The notes under the pieces were generated by a model that was not told the origin of the DNA, ran no database searches, and saw nothing but the letters and a program-made list of their open reading frames with translations. Of a stretch of DNA of 45,735 nucleotides, positions 1 to 8,046 are shown piece by piece; within the stretch, counting starts at the first letter, position 1; each line of letters starts with the position of its first letter. Source of the DNA: an uncultured Lachnospiraceae bacterium (GTDB lineage Bacteria; Bacillota; Clostridia; Lachnospirales; Lachnospiraceae); assembly GCA_947174185.1 (NCBI GenBank), contig CAMWHY010000005.1, positions 1 to 45,735 on the forward strand. The letters run 5' to 3'. The position numbers and the translations under genes were made by a program.

Positions 1-40
1 GAAATTATGAGATTTAAACAAAGAAAGGTTGGTACAAAAA

Positions 41-232
41 ATGGATATTGCAAGCCTATCCACCAGTTTAGCACAAAATGCTGCATTGTCAGATATTGGA
101 ACCGCAGTACTTTCCAAGGCATTAGATACTCAGGAAGCAGCAGGCGCCGGACTTATAAAAATGTTAGATGCCGCTCAGATGGAGCTTTCTGTAAATCCTC
201 ACATCGGTGGAAATTTTGATGTGTCTGTTTAA
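41..232 (+). CDS. YjfB-like putative motility protein
   Basis: A 63-residue protein beginning MDIASLSTSLAQ. It resembles the small YjfB family (putative motility proteins in Firmicutes) in length, in the N-terminal hydrophobic/Ser-Thr pattern and in the Met-Leu-Asp-rich centre. An in-frame TTG lies four codons upstream at 29, but the purine-rich AAAGAAAGG ends at 28, so ATG 41 is the better start. The gene stands alone on the plus strand and ends before a hairpin terminator. The biochemical function of the family is unknown, and the call rests on family resemblance only. Confidence 0.7.
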   Translation: MDIASLSTSLAQNAALSDIGTAVLSKALDTQEAAGAGLIKMLDAAQMELSVNPHIGGNFDVSV

Positions 233-276
233 TTTAAAAAAGATACTCTTTACAAACTGAAAAATATGATATTTTT

Positions 277-310
277 AAAAAGAGCCGACATACATGTCAG
301 CTCTTTTTAT
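277..310. terminator. Bidirectional intrinsic terminator
   Basis: AGAGC at 281-285 pairs with GCTCT at 300-304, and the inner GACAT/ATGTC pairing extends the stem. The stem is flanked by A-run on the left and T-run on the right, so it can end both the YjfB-like gene (plus) and the CPBP protease gene (minus). Confidence 0.8.
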
Positions 311-312
311 CG

Positions 313-1236
313 TCAGGATACCGATAACATTCCCTTGGAAATAATAACATCCAGAACGATCATTCCGACACAGACCATAATTCCAAGCCACAATGGAATG
401 GACCATGTCCTACCTCTCTCTTCCTTTGTAAACACTCGTCGAAGATGAGCTTCCCCATGTTCAAGTTTTGCAATCGCAACCAGCACACAGGCTGCTAAGG
501 CGGTCGCAACTAAAGCAATGATCAGATAAACTCCTATCGCCGTAATCAACGCCTCCTGCGTCACACTCTCCGCTTCGGATAGTTTCTCCGCAGACAGGAC
601 GTTCTGCAGATAATACATAAATACATTATAGCTGTTAAGCGATATATGACAGATAATTCCTGACCAGATATTGCCGGTTGCCTCTCTCAGCAATCCAAAC
701 GCAACGCCAAGGGCAGCCGCATAGACCATCTGGTTCAGATTCATATGAAACAGACCAAACAGAACAGCGGTCCAAAGGATTGCCTGTATCGGCGTACCAT
801 TTTTACGAAAACCGGTATATAAGATCCCCCGAAATACGATCTCCTCGCAGACAGGTGCCAGCAGCCCGACGAAGAAAAACATCGTTCCAATAGAAATCTC
901 CGAAACCAGCGACAATATTTCCGTTGCCGTATTATCGACAAACAACATGGTTACCATATTACAAAGTGCAACCAACGGACTTAATAAAATGATATACAAT
1001 ATCGCCAGAAATATCGTCGGAATCCTGATCTTATGAATTGCCGCCGCATCCCTTAACCGTTCCTTTGAACATACGACAAATAAAAGCGCAGGTATTATGA
1101 TGATTCCCTCACTGATCCAAAGAGTATTAGAAACCGTTATCTTATCACCGATATTACCTATCAGAAGCAGATACGGAGTGATTACATATGCCATTGTCAT
1201 TATAAAAAATAACCATCCCGAACGTTTTGCCGTCAT
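313..1236 (-). CDS. CPBP family intramembrane glutamic endopeptidase
   Basis: A polytopic membrane protein of 307 residues belonging to the CPBP/Abi (CAAX-protease-like) family. The three signature motifs are present: EEIVFR around residues 131-136, FGLFH ending near 164, and HISLN around 197-201. The two Glu and the two His are the expected catalytic and metal-proximal residues within the membrane. Several hydrophobic segments flank them. A GTG start at 1248 is possible, but ATG 1236 is placed better behind GTGAGGT. In Gram-positives such proteins have been linked to bacteriocin self-immunity or protein maturation; here no bacteriocin gene is adjacent, so the substrate is unknown. Confidence 0.88.
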   Translation of the reverse strand: MTAKRSGWLFFIMTMAYVITPYLLLIGNIGDKITVSNTLWISEGIIIIPALLFVVCSKERLRDAAAIHKIRIPTIFLAILYIILLSPLVALCNMVTMLFVDNTATEILSLVSEISIGTMFFFVGLLAPVCEEIVFRGILYTGFRKNGTPIQAILWTAVLFGLFHMNLNQMVYAAALGVAFGLLREATGNIWSGIICHISLNSYNVFMYYLQNVLSAEKLSEAESVTQEALITAIGVYLIIALVATALAACVLVAIAKLEHGEAHLRRVFTKEERGRTWSIPLWLGIMVCVGMIVLDVIISKGMLSVS

Positions 1237-1268
1237 ACCCAACCTCACTATTTTTTGATATTCTTAAT

Positions 1269-2108
1269 TTATATCCGCCGTATACGCCCATCCTTCTCTA
1301 TCAGGATCTTCCTTTCTTTATACAGATGTCCCACGGCACGCTTGAATTCATTCTTGCTCATGCCTGTTTCCCGTTTAATAACCTCCGGAAGCGCCTTTTC
1401 TGTAAACGGCAGAACGCCGCCATAACTGTCCAGCAGGTCTAGTATCTTCTCCATGTCAGGATTTATCTGCAGATACGCCTTTTCCCTGACGCTCAGGTTC
1501 AGCTTGCCATCCTCACGCACCTTTGTAACCCGTGCTTTGATGCAGTCACCAATCGCCAGATCCCCATAGGATTCATTTTTCGGGATAATCGCAGAATACT
1601 TCTGATCAACCGCCACAAACAAACCATAATTATCACTGGATTCATAGATGATGCCGCTGACATCGTCCCCCGTCTGATACGGACTTTCCGTGCTCAAATA
1701 AGGATATACGTTCATCGTTGCACAAAGCCTGCCGCTCTTATCAATATACAGTGCAACCAACGCCTCTTCCTGTTCCCGGACCCTTCTGGTCTGCTGCTTA
1801 AAGGGGAGGAAGAGATCTTTTTCAAGACCCCAGTCCAGAAATGCACCCATCTTATTCACCTGCGATACTGTCAGCATGGCAGTTTCATGAAGCGTCAGCC
1901 GGGGTGTACGGATCGTTGCGATCAGTCGGTCCGCGGAATCTTTATATAAAAATACGGTAATCTTATCTCCGATCCGGCTTTCCTCCGGAACCTGTTTCTT
2001 TGGAAGGAGCACACGCTCCTGATGCCCGCCGTTTTCTTCTTCCAGATATACGCCAAAATCCACTGTTTTTGCGATTACCAATTCCTGAAGTTCTCCCAAA
2101 CGAAACAT
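1269..2108 (-). CDS. cvfB: CvfB/YitL family S1 RNA-binding protein
   Basis: A 279-residue protein with the layout of CvfB (YitL): tandem S1-like beta-barrel domains in the first two thirds and a C-terminal winged-helix-like domain ending in KERKILIEKDGRIRRI. An S1 motif is visible around GAFLDWGLEKDLFLPF, and another around YGLFVAVDQKYSAIIP. The family binds RNA, and in Staphylococcus CvfB affects virulence gene expression, probably post-transcriptionally. The start at ATG 2108 has GAGAGGAT eight bases upstream. It lies between the CPBP protease and a tRNA gene on the same strand, probably as its own unit. Confidence 0.88.
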   Translation of the reverse strand: MFRLGELQELVIAKTVDFGVYLEEENGGHQERVLLPKKQVPEESRIGDKITVFLYKDSADRLIATIRTPRLTLHETAMLTVSQVNKMGAFLDWGLEKDLFLPFKQQTRRVREQEEALVALYIDKSGRLCATMNVYPYLSTESPYQTGDDVSGIIYESSDNYGLFVAVDQKYSAIIPKNESYGDLAIGDCIKARVTKVREDGKLNLSVREKAYLQINPDMEKILDLLDSYGGVLPFTEKALPEVIKRETGMSKNEFKRAVGHLYKERKILIEKDGRIRRI

Positions 2109-2211
2109 AACGATCCTCTCATAATTTACACTCTTATAGGCAATTGCAAAACTTCTGATTTTCCATCATTAGTTGTGCAACACAGACCATATCATCGCCT
2201 ACATCTAATTT

Positions 2212-2245
2212 TTTTAAAAGAAAAGGGACTTCAAAACGAAGTCCC
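2212..2245 (-). terminator. Intrinsic terminator of tRNA-Gln
   Basis: GGGACTTC (2225-2232) pairs perfectly with GAAGTCCC (2238-2245). On the minus strand it is followed by a U-rich tract (complement of 2213-2224). It starts two bases beyond the tRNA 3' end, so the tRNA is a single-gene transcript. Confidence 0.88.
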
Positions 2246-2247
2246 AG

Positions 2248-2319
2248 CAGCGCTACAAGGATTCGAACCTTGAAATGACGGAGTCAGAGTCCGTTGCCTT
2301 ACCGTTTGGCGATAGCGCT
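2248..2319 (-). tRNA. tRNA-Gln (anticodon CTG)
   Basis: A complete 72-nt cloverleaf on the minus strand. The acceptor stem is AGCGCTA/TAGCGCT with discriminator G, the anticodon stem is ACGGA/TCCGT with loop CTCTGAC, giving anticodon CTG, and the T arm is CAAGG-TTCGAAT-CCTTG. CCA is not encoded, so it must be added post-transcriptionally. CTG reads CAG codons; many Firmicutes rely mainly on TTG-anticodon Gln tRNAs, so this is probably one of two isoacceptors. Confidence 0.96.
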
Positions 2320-2360
2320 ATATAACCGCAAAACATATCTGTAACACGCCTGCATTAGCC

Positions 2361-2389
2361 ATTATAAACTATCATTCTAAAAAATGCAA
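2361..2389 (-). promoter_or_regulatory. Sigma-A promoter for tRNA-Gln
   Basis: On the minus strand, TTGCAT (2384-2389) is followed after 17 bases by a perfect TATAAT (2361-2366). The tRNA 5' end lies about 42 bases downstream of the -10. Confidence 0.8.
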
Positions 2390-2403
2390 GCCTTTTTTAT
2401 CCG

Positions 2404-3528
2404 TTAAATGTATTTTGCCGCCAGCTTCAACGCTTCCTCTATCACCTGGTGCATATCAAAATATTTATATAAGCCAAGCCTGCCTCCAAAGATCACTTTA
2501 TCCTGCCTGTCCGCCAGTTCCTTATACATTATATAAACAGCATTATTCTTATCATCATTCATCGGATAATAGGGTTCCTCTCCCTTGCTCCATACAGCAG
2601 GATACTCTCTGGTAATCACCGTCCTGGGATTGACCTTCCCACTCTGGCAACCCAGTTCAAAGTGTTTATGTTCGATGATCCTCGTATAAGGCACCTCATA
2701 TTCCGTATAATTCACCACCGCATTGCCCTGATAATTTTCCTGCTCCAGCACTTCCGTCTCAAATCTTAAACTGCGGTATTCCAGCTCGCCAAAACAATAC
2801 CCAAAATACTGATCGATCATTCCTGTAAATATAATCTGATCCGCCAGCTTATCCAGATTTTCTTTCTCTGCAAAATAGTCTGTCTCTAAGCGGATCTCTA
2901 TATTTTCCAGAGAAAGCATTTTCTCTACCATCTTTGTATATCCACCAATCGGAATCCCCTGATAAAGATCATTAAAATAATTGTTATCATATACAAACCG
3001 GACCGGAAGCCGCTTGATAATAAATGCCGGAAGTTCTGTTGCACGCTTTCCCCACTGTTTTTCCGTATATCCCTTAATCAGCTTTTCGTAGATATCCCTG
3101 CCTACCAGGCTGATCGCCTGCTCCTCCAGATTTCCTGGCTCCGTAATGCCGGCCTCCGCGATCTGCTGTGCAATCTTTGCCTTCGCTTCCTCAGGTGTGG
3201 TAATCCCCCACATCTTACTGAAAGTATTCATATTAAAAGGTAAATTATACAGTTCGTCCTGATATCTTGCAATCGGAGAATTGGTGTAACGGTTAAACTC
3301 TGCAAACTGCTGCGCATAGTCCCATACCTTCTTGTTCGACGTATGCAAGATATGTGCACCATACCAATGCACATGAATCCCATCTATCTCTTTCGTATAG
3401 CAGTTCCCGCCCACATGGCACCGCCTGTCAATCATCAGTACCTTTTTTCCGGCTTTGGCCGCCTCATGGGCAAATGTTGCCCCGAACAAACCTGCTCCGA
3501 CCACCAGATAATCGTAGTTTGATTTCAT
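2404..3528 (-). CDS. glf: UDP-galactopyranose mutase
   Basis: A 374-residue flavoprotein that interconverts UDP-galactopyranose and UDP-galactofuranose, supplying Galf for surface glycans. The N-terminal dinucleotide-binding motif VVGAGLFGA is at about residues 9-17, followed by an acidic strand end and the family sequence HVGGNCYT. The mid-region LPFNMNTFSKMWG and the C-terminal FGGRLGLYKYFDMHQ are typical of prokaryotic Glf. The length is normal for the family (about 370-390). It lies on the minus strand 72 bases after glnN with no clear terminator between them. The nucleotide-sugar cluster is further upstream (12-15 kb), so its physiological partner is probably a Galf transferase outside the window. 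Confidence 0.95.
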   Translation of the reverse strand: MKSNYDYLVVGAGLFGATFAHEAAKAGKKVLMIDRRCHVGGNCYTKEIDGIHVHWYGAHILHTSNKKVWDYAQQFAEFNRYTNSPIARYQDELYNLPFNMNTFSKMWGITTPEEAKAKIAQQIAEAGITEPGNLEEQAISLVGRDIYEKLIKGYTEKQWGKRATELPAFIIKRLPVRFVYDNNYFNDLYQGIPIGGYTKMVEKMLSLENIEIRLETDYFAEKENLDKLADQIIFTGMIDQYFGYCFGELEYRSLRFETEVLEQENYQGNAVVNYTEYEVPYTRIIEHKHFELGCQSGKVNPRTVITREYPAVWSKGEEPYYPMNDDKNNAVYIMYKELADRQDKVIFGGRLGLYKYFDMHQVIEEALKLAAKYI

Positions 3529-3600
3529 CTTTGTAAGCCCCTATATCTCGAATATCAGCTATTCGCTTACCCATGAAACGACAGCCACACTGCAATATCT

Positions 3601-5700
3601 CTATACCTCAAACAGCATATCCGCATAGGTCGGGAATGGCCACATCTTCTTATCTACGATCTGCTCCAGACGGTCCGCGGGTGAGCGCAGCGCCTCCATA
3701 TCCTTCCGGATCACATCCTTATAATAAAATGCCTTTTCTTTATTATCTGTATAATCTGCCGCCTTTGCCTCATCTTTTTCCAATATTTCCAAAGCATGCT
3801 GCATTTCTTCCAGAAGCTCCGTCGTCTCTTGCAGCAGCGACTCATGGACCTTCGTGCCTGCACCCGCTGTCCGCACTGCGATCACCGCATCCGCCAGCTT
3901 CCTTGTATAGGCAACGACCGCCGGGATGATCTGACGGTTCGCCATATAGATCATCGTAAGCGCTTCTATATTGATAGACTTTGCATAGGTTTCATAAAGG
4001 ATCTCCGCATGAGATTCCAGTTCAGCTTTTGTAAAAATATGAAACCGCTCAAACATTCTGATCGACTTCTCCGTAGTCAGCGTAGCAACGCTCTCCACCA
4101 TAGATCTGATATTCGGAAGTCCCCGTTTTTCAGCTTCTTCCACCCACTCCTGGGAGTAGCCGTTACCATTAAAGATGACCCGCTGATGCTTCGTCATATA
4201 TTCCTTGATCAGGTCATGTACCGCAATATCAAAGTCCTCCGCACCCTCCAGACGGTCAGCAGCTTCACTGAAAGACTCCGCCACGATGGCATTCAATGTA
4301 GTATTGGCCGCCGTAATGGAATCCGCAGATCCCACCATACGAAATTCAAACTTATTGCCGGTAAAAGCAAATGGGGAAGTTCTGTTCCGATCCGTGGCGT
4401 CCTTATCCAGATCCGGCAATGTTGATACGCCGGTCATCAGCTTACCGCCTTCCTTGCTCTCCGTGGCTACACCTGTTGTCACAAGCTGGCTCACCACATC
4501 CTCCAGCTGATCACCTAAAAATATGGATATGATTGCCGGAGGAGCCTCATCTGCTCCCAGCCTGTGGTCATTACCAACGTCTGACGCGCTCTGTCTTAAA
4601 AGGTCCGCATGAATATCCACTGCACGCATAATGCAGGCAAGCACCAATAAAAACTGGATATTTTCATTCGGCGTGATGCCCGGGTCCAAAAGATTGACCC
4701 CATTGTCCGTACATAATGACCAGTTATCATGTTTACCGGAACCATTGACCCCCGCAAACGGCTTCTCATGCAACAGACAAGTCAGCCCGTGACGATGCGC
4801 AACGCGTTTCATTGTCTCCATCACAAGCTGGTTATGATCTCCCGCAACATTCGCAGATTCATAGATCGGCGCAAGTTCATGCTGCGCCGGAGCCACCTCA
4901 TTGTGCTGCGTCTTTGCCGTCACTCCAAGCTTCCAAAGCTCCTCGTTGAGATCCTTCATATACGCGCCGATCCGCTCCCGGATCACGCCAAAATAATGAT
5001 CCTCCATCTCCTGACCTTTAGGGGCAGGCGCGCCAAACAGCGTCCGTCCTGCAAAGATCAGATCCTTTCTCTGCAAATAAAGATCCCGGTCGATCAGAAA
5101 ATACTCCTGCTCCGCTCCCACCGACGGATAGACCTTCGTTGCCTCGGTATTACCAAACAGTCTAATGATACGAAGCGCCTGTTCACTGATGACCTCCATA
5201 GAACGGAGTAACGGAGTCTTTTTATCCAACGCTTCTCCGGTATAAGAACAGAATGCAGTAGGGATACACAGAATCACTCCGGTTGCCGATTCCTTTAGAA
5301 AAGCCGGGGAAGTGATATCCCATGCGGTATAGCCCCTTGCCTCAAAGGTGGTGCGCAGACCGCCCGAAGGAAACGACGATGCATCCGGCTCGCCTTTGAT
5401 CAGCTCTTTGCCGGAAAATTCCATAATCATCTTTCCCTCCTCGTCCGGATGGGACACAAAGGAATCATGCTTCTCCGCCGTGATACCGGTCAGCGGCTGA
5501 AACCAGTGGGTATAATGTGTCGCACCGCGCTCTACCGCCCAGTCCTTCATCGCCTTGGCAACCACATCCGCAGATTCCTTGGAAAGTTCACCGCCTTCTT
5601 CTTTAACACGGATGACCTCTTTATACACAGTTCTTGGAAGACGCTCCCGCATCTTTCCCAGGGTAAAAACATTTTGGGCAAAAATCTCTTCTACATTCAT
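3601..5700 (-). CDS. glnN: Type III glutamine synthetase
   Basis: A 699-residue GSIII-type glutamine synthetase (ATP-dependent formation of glutamine from glutamate and ammonium). GSIII is recognised by its length of about 700 residues, the N-terminal HYTHWFQPLTG segment, the GKHDNWS active-site motif and the RTSPFAFTGNKFEFR region. GSI is much shorter (about 450). The start at ATG 5700 is preceded by AAGAGGAG. It follows the U32 gene by 13 bases and is probably cotranscribed with it. GSIII is common in Bacteroidetes, cyanobacteria and Lachnospiraceae. No nitrogen-regulatory site was recognised upstream. Confidence 0.96.
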   Translation of the reverse strand: MNVEEIFAQNVFTLGKMRERLPRTVYKEVIRVKEEGGELSKESADVVAKAMKDWAVERGATHYTHWFQPLTGITAEKHDSFVSHPDEEGKMIMEFSGKELIKGEPDASSFPSGGLRTTFEARGYTAWDITSPAFLKESATGVILCIPTAFCSYTGEALDKKTPLLRSMEVISEQALRIIRLFGNTEATKVYPSVGAEQEYFLIDRDLYLQRKDLIFAGRTLFGAPAPKGQEMEDHYFGVIRERIGAYMKDLNEELWKLGVTAKTQHNEVAPAQHELAPIYESANVAGDHNQLVMETMKRVAHRHGLTCLLHEKPFAGVNGSGKHDNWSLCTDNGVNLLDPGITPNENIQFLLVLACIMRAVDIHADLLRQSASDVGNDHRLGADEAPPAIISIFLGDQLEDVVSQLVTTGVATESKEGGKLMTGVSTLPDLDKDATDRNRTSPFAFTGNKFEFRMVGSADSITAANTTLNAIVAESFSEAADRLEGAEDFDIAVHDLIKEYMTKHQRVIFNGNGYSQEWVEEAEKRGLPNIRSMVESVATLTTEKSIRMFERFHIFTKAELESHAEILYETYAKSINIEALTMIYMANRQIIPAVVAYTRKLADAVIAVRTAGAGTKVHESLLQETTELLEEMQHALEILEKDEAKAADYTDNKEKAFYYKDVIRKDMEALRSPADRLEQIVDKKMWPFPTYADMLFEV

Positions 5701-5713
5701 AAAACTGCTCCTC

Positions 5714-6976
5714 TTAATTTTTATTTCTTTTTAGGATTCGAATGTCCGGTATCCTTAAAATATCATACTTCTCTGCCTGTCCGCTTAACTGCAGCCAAAT
5801 GATCTGCTTAGAATGGGGACAGCTCTCAACTGCTGCCATTTCTTCATCATACATGGCAAGTACCCTGACAGAAATATTTCTTCCATCCGGTTTCATGATC
5901 TCGATCTGATCGCCCACGCAGAACTTATTCTTCTGCTCGATCCTGACAAGCTTCTCCTTTTCTTCTTCCACCATGCCCAGATAAATATATTCACTGATGT
6001 AGGTATTGTTATCATAAATCTGATTTTCTTCGCTTGGTTTTCCAAAATAAAAGCCTGTGGAAAACTGCCGGTAAGTACACTTGGAGATCTCCTCCTGATA
6101 CCACTTCATATTGCTTCGATAGGTCTCTTCTGATTCCAGATAATCATCGATGGCTTTCCGGTATGTCCTTGCTACCGTGGCAACATACAACGCGGTCTTC
6201 ATCCTGCCTTCGATCTTAAAACTATCGATCCCGGTCTCGATCATCTCCGGAATATGTTCGATCATACACAGATCCTTGGAATTAAATATATAGGTTCCCC
6301 GTTCATTCTCATAAACCGGCAGATATTCACCGGGACGCTTTTCCTCCATGACCGCATATTTCCAACGACATGGGTGCGTACACGCGCCCTGATTGGCATC
6401 TCTTCCTGTAAAATAATTGGACAGCAGACATCTTCCTGAATACGAGATACACATTGCCCCATGGATGAAGCTCTCGATCTCCATTTCTTCCGGAATCTTT
6501 TCCCGTATCTCCCTGATTTCTTCCAAGGACAACTCTCTTGCAGATACCACCCGTTTTGCGCCTAACTCCCACCAGAAACGGTAAGTTTCATAATTGGTAT
6601 TATTCGCCTGCGTCGAAATATGGATCTCTATCTCCGGACATATTTTTTTTGCTGTCATAAACAACCCCGGATCCGATATGATCAGCGCATCTGGCTGCAA
6701 CTGCTTCAGCATCTTAAAATAATCTTCCGCTTCCCTGATATCCTCATTATGTGCAAGGATATTCGCCGTCACATGCACCTTCACCTGATGCACATGCGCA
6801 AATGCAATGCCTTCCCTCATATCCTCTTCGGAAAAATTTTTTGCCTTCGCCCGCAGGCTGAACGTCTCACCGCCGATATATACTGCATCTGCGCCATAGA
6901 TCACCGCAGTTTTCAACACTTCCAGACTGCTTGCTGGTATCAGAAGTTCCGGTTTTTTTCTATCTCTCATCATCAT
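5714..6976 (-). CDS. trhP: Peptidase U32 family tRNA hydroxylation protein (TrhP-like)
   Basis: A 420-residue U32 protein. The family signature ESFIHGAMC...GRCLLS spans about residues 168-186, with the conserved Cys residues. Despite the family name, bacterial YrrN/YrrO and YegQ members (TrhP) are required for 5-hydroxyuridine formation at tRNA position 34, using prephenate. The assignment is supported by the adjacent upstream trmR gene, whose product methylates that hydroxyl, the same order as Bacillus yrrM-yrrN-yrrO. Bacillus has two U32 genes in tandem; here a single full-length copy is present. The exact start among three clustered Met codons is uncertain. Confidence 0.87.
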   Translation of the reverse strand: MMMRDRKKPELLIPASSLEVLKTAVIYGADAVYIGGETFSLRAKAKNFSEEDMREGIAFAHVHQVKVHVTANILAHNEDIREAEDYFKMLKQLQPDALIISDPGLFMTAKKICPEIEIHISTQANNTNYETYRFWWELGAKRVVSARELSLEEIREIREKIPEEMEIESFIHGAMCISYSGRCLLSNYFTGRDANQGACTHPCRWKYAVMEEKRPGEYLPVYENERGTYIFNSKDLCMIEHIPEMIETGIDSFKIEGRMKTALYVATVARTYRKAIDDYLESEETYRSNMKWYQEEISKCTYRQFSTGFYFGKPSEENQIYDNNTYISEYIYLGMVEEEKEKLVRIEQKNKFCVGDQIEIMKPDGRNISVRVLAMYDEEMAAVESCPHSKQIIWLQLSGQAEKYDILRIPDIRILKRNKN

Positions 6977-6993
6977 TAACCTGTTCCATCATC

Positions 6994-7638
6994 CTATTGG
7001 TGTTTTACAGACAACGCCACTCCATCACCGATATTCAGGAGTACCGTCTCATAAACATCACTGTGCGTCAACTGATACAGATATTCCCTCATCCTGCTAT
7101 GGATCGTCCTGTTCCTTCTGGTGACTGCATACCGTGATTCACATATATCGCCTTCCTGAAGCACATTATCCGTGATCAGTATACCTCCATCCGCCAAAAG
7201 TCTAGTTACTTTAGGCAAAAAATGAAGATACTGCCCTTTCGCAGCATCCATAAAGATCATGGGATACGTACCCTTCAGATTGTCCAGCACTTCATCCGCG
7301 TCTCCCTCGATCAGTTCGATACAGCTTTCCGCCCCGGCACGCTTCAGATTCTCCCTCGCCACAGGAATCCGTTTCTCATATTTTTCTATTGTCGTAATCT
7401 TACATTTTTTTCCAGATGCTTCCCACATCAAAAGTGCGGAGAATCCGGTAGCCGTACCCACCTCCAGAATCTTTTCCGGTGCAAATGCAGCAACCATAAA
7501 TTTTAACAGTCCCTGCATTTCCTTTCTGATGACAGGCACATTACCCGTGACAGCCTCCTTTTCGATTGCAGCCAACAGAGGCGAATGTCCGGAATCCAAT
7601 GAATTAATAAAGGATATCATCCTGTCGTCCTGTATCAT
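6994..7638 (-). CDS. trmR: tRNA 5-hydroxyuridine O-methyltransferase (TrmR-like)
   Basis: A 214-residue class I SAM-dependent O-methyltransferase. SAM-binding motif I, ILEVGTATGFSALLM, begins near residue 57, and the metal-binding motif FMDAAKGQY is near 128-136. The family is the catechol-OMT-like YrrM group, now known as TrmR, which methylates ho5U34 to mo5U34 in tRNA. The start overlaps the stop of the upstream MltG-like gene (TAATG, sharing base 7638), and the U32 gene follows by 17 bases, so the three form a tightly coupled operon. This synteny supports the tRNA role over a catechol-type substrate. Confidence 0.87.
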   Translation of the reverse strand: MIQDDRMISFINSLDSGHSPLLAAIEKEAVTGNVPVIRKEMQGLLKFMVAAFAPEKILEVGTATGFSALLMWEASGKKCKITTIEKYEKRIPVARENLKRAGAESCIELIEGDADEVLDNLKGTYPMIFMDAAKGQYLHFLPKVTRLLADGGILITDNVLQEGDICESRYAVTRRNRTIHSRMREYLYQLTHSDVYETVLLNIGDGVALSVKHQ

Positions 7639-8027
7639 TACTCATCTTCCTCGTCTTCCGGTGCGTTGGCAGCCATGACTTCCATCATCTCATTTGGCGT
7701 CATCGCAGTGCTCAGTTCATAGATTCCCGGCTGAAGTTCCCCATGATAGGAAGAAACCAGCTCCTGCAGATAAAAGAGCGTTGCGCTTCTGATCAGACCT
7801 TTCTCCTCTAAGATCTCTCCGATCTCTCTTACCGACTTGCCCTCTACGATAGCTACCGACATCGTAAGACCGGGTGCCGGCGACATCGGCTCCTCAGCAA
7901 AGATTCTGTAACCAAAATCATATGCCTTCAACATCACATTATAAATCACCATGACGATCAGCGCGGCAAACGCCAGAGTAATCACACTTTTAAACAATGA
8001 CATTAATATCTTCTTAACATCCATCAT
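7638..8027 (-). CDS. Small MltG/YceG-like membrane protein lacking the catalytic domain
   Basis: A 129-residue protein with one N-terminal transmembrane segment (about residues 12-35) and a LysM-like module (VREIGEILEEKGLIRSATLFYL...LQPGIYELSTAMTP). That arrangement matches only the N-terminal third of endolytic transglycosylase MltG; the YceG catalytic domain with its glutamate is absent. In Bacillus the full-length mltG (yrrL) occupies this position directly upstream of trmR, so this looks like a shortened orthologue rather than a random fragment. The acidic C-terminus (EDEEDE) is intact and the gene overlaps trmR, so it is not an obvious pseudogene. The function may be binding or regulatory. 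Confidence 0.75.
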   Translation of the reverse strand: MMDVKKILMSLFKSVITLAFAALIVMVIYNVMLKAYDFGYRIFAEEPMSPAPGLTMSVAIVEGKSVREIGEILEEKGLIRSATLFYLQELVSSYHGELQPGIYELSTAMTPNEMMEVMAANAPEDEEDE

Positions 8028-8046
8028 AAAACCCCATGCTTTCTTC

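Noticed and set aside
3529..3600. Possible terminator or promoter between glnN and glf
   Set aside because: Weak partial stems without a T-run and no convincing -35/-10 pair.
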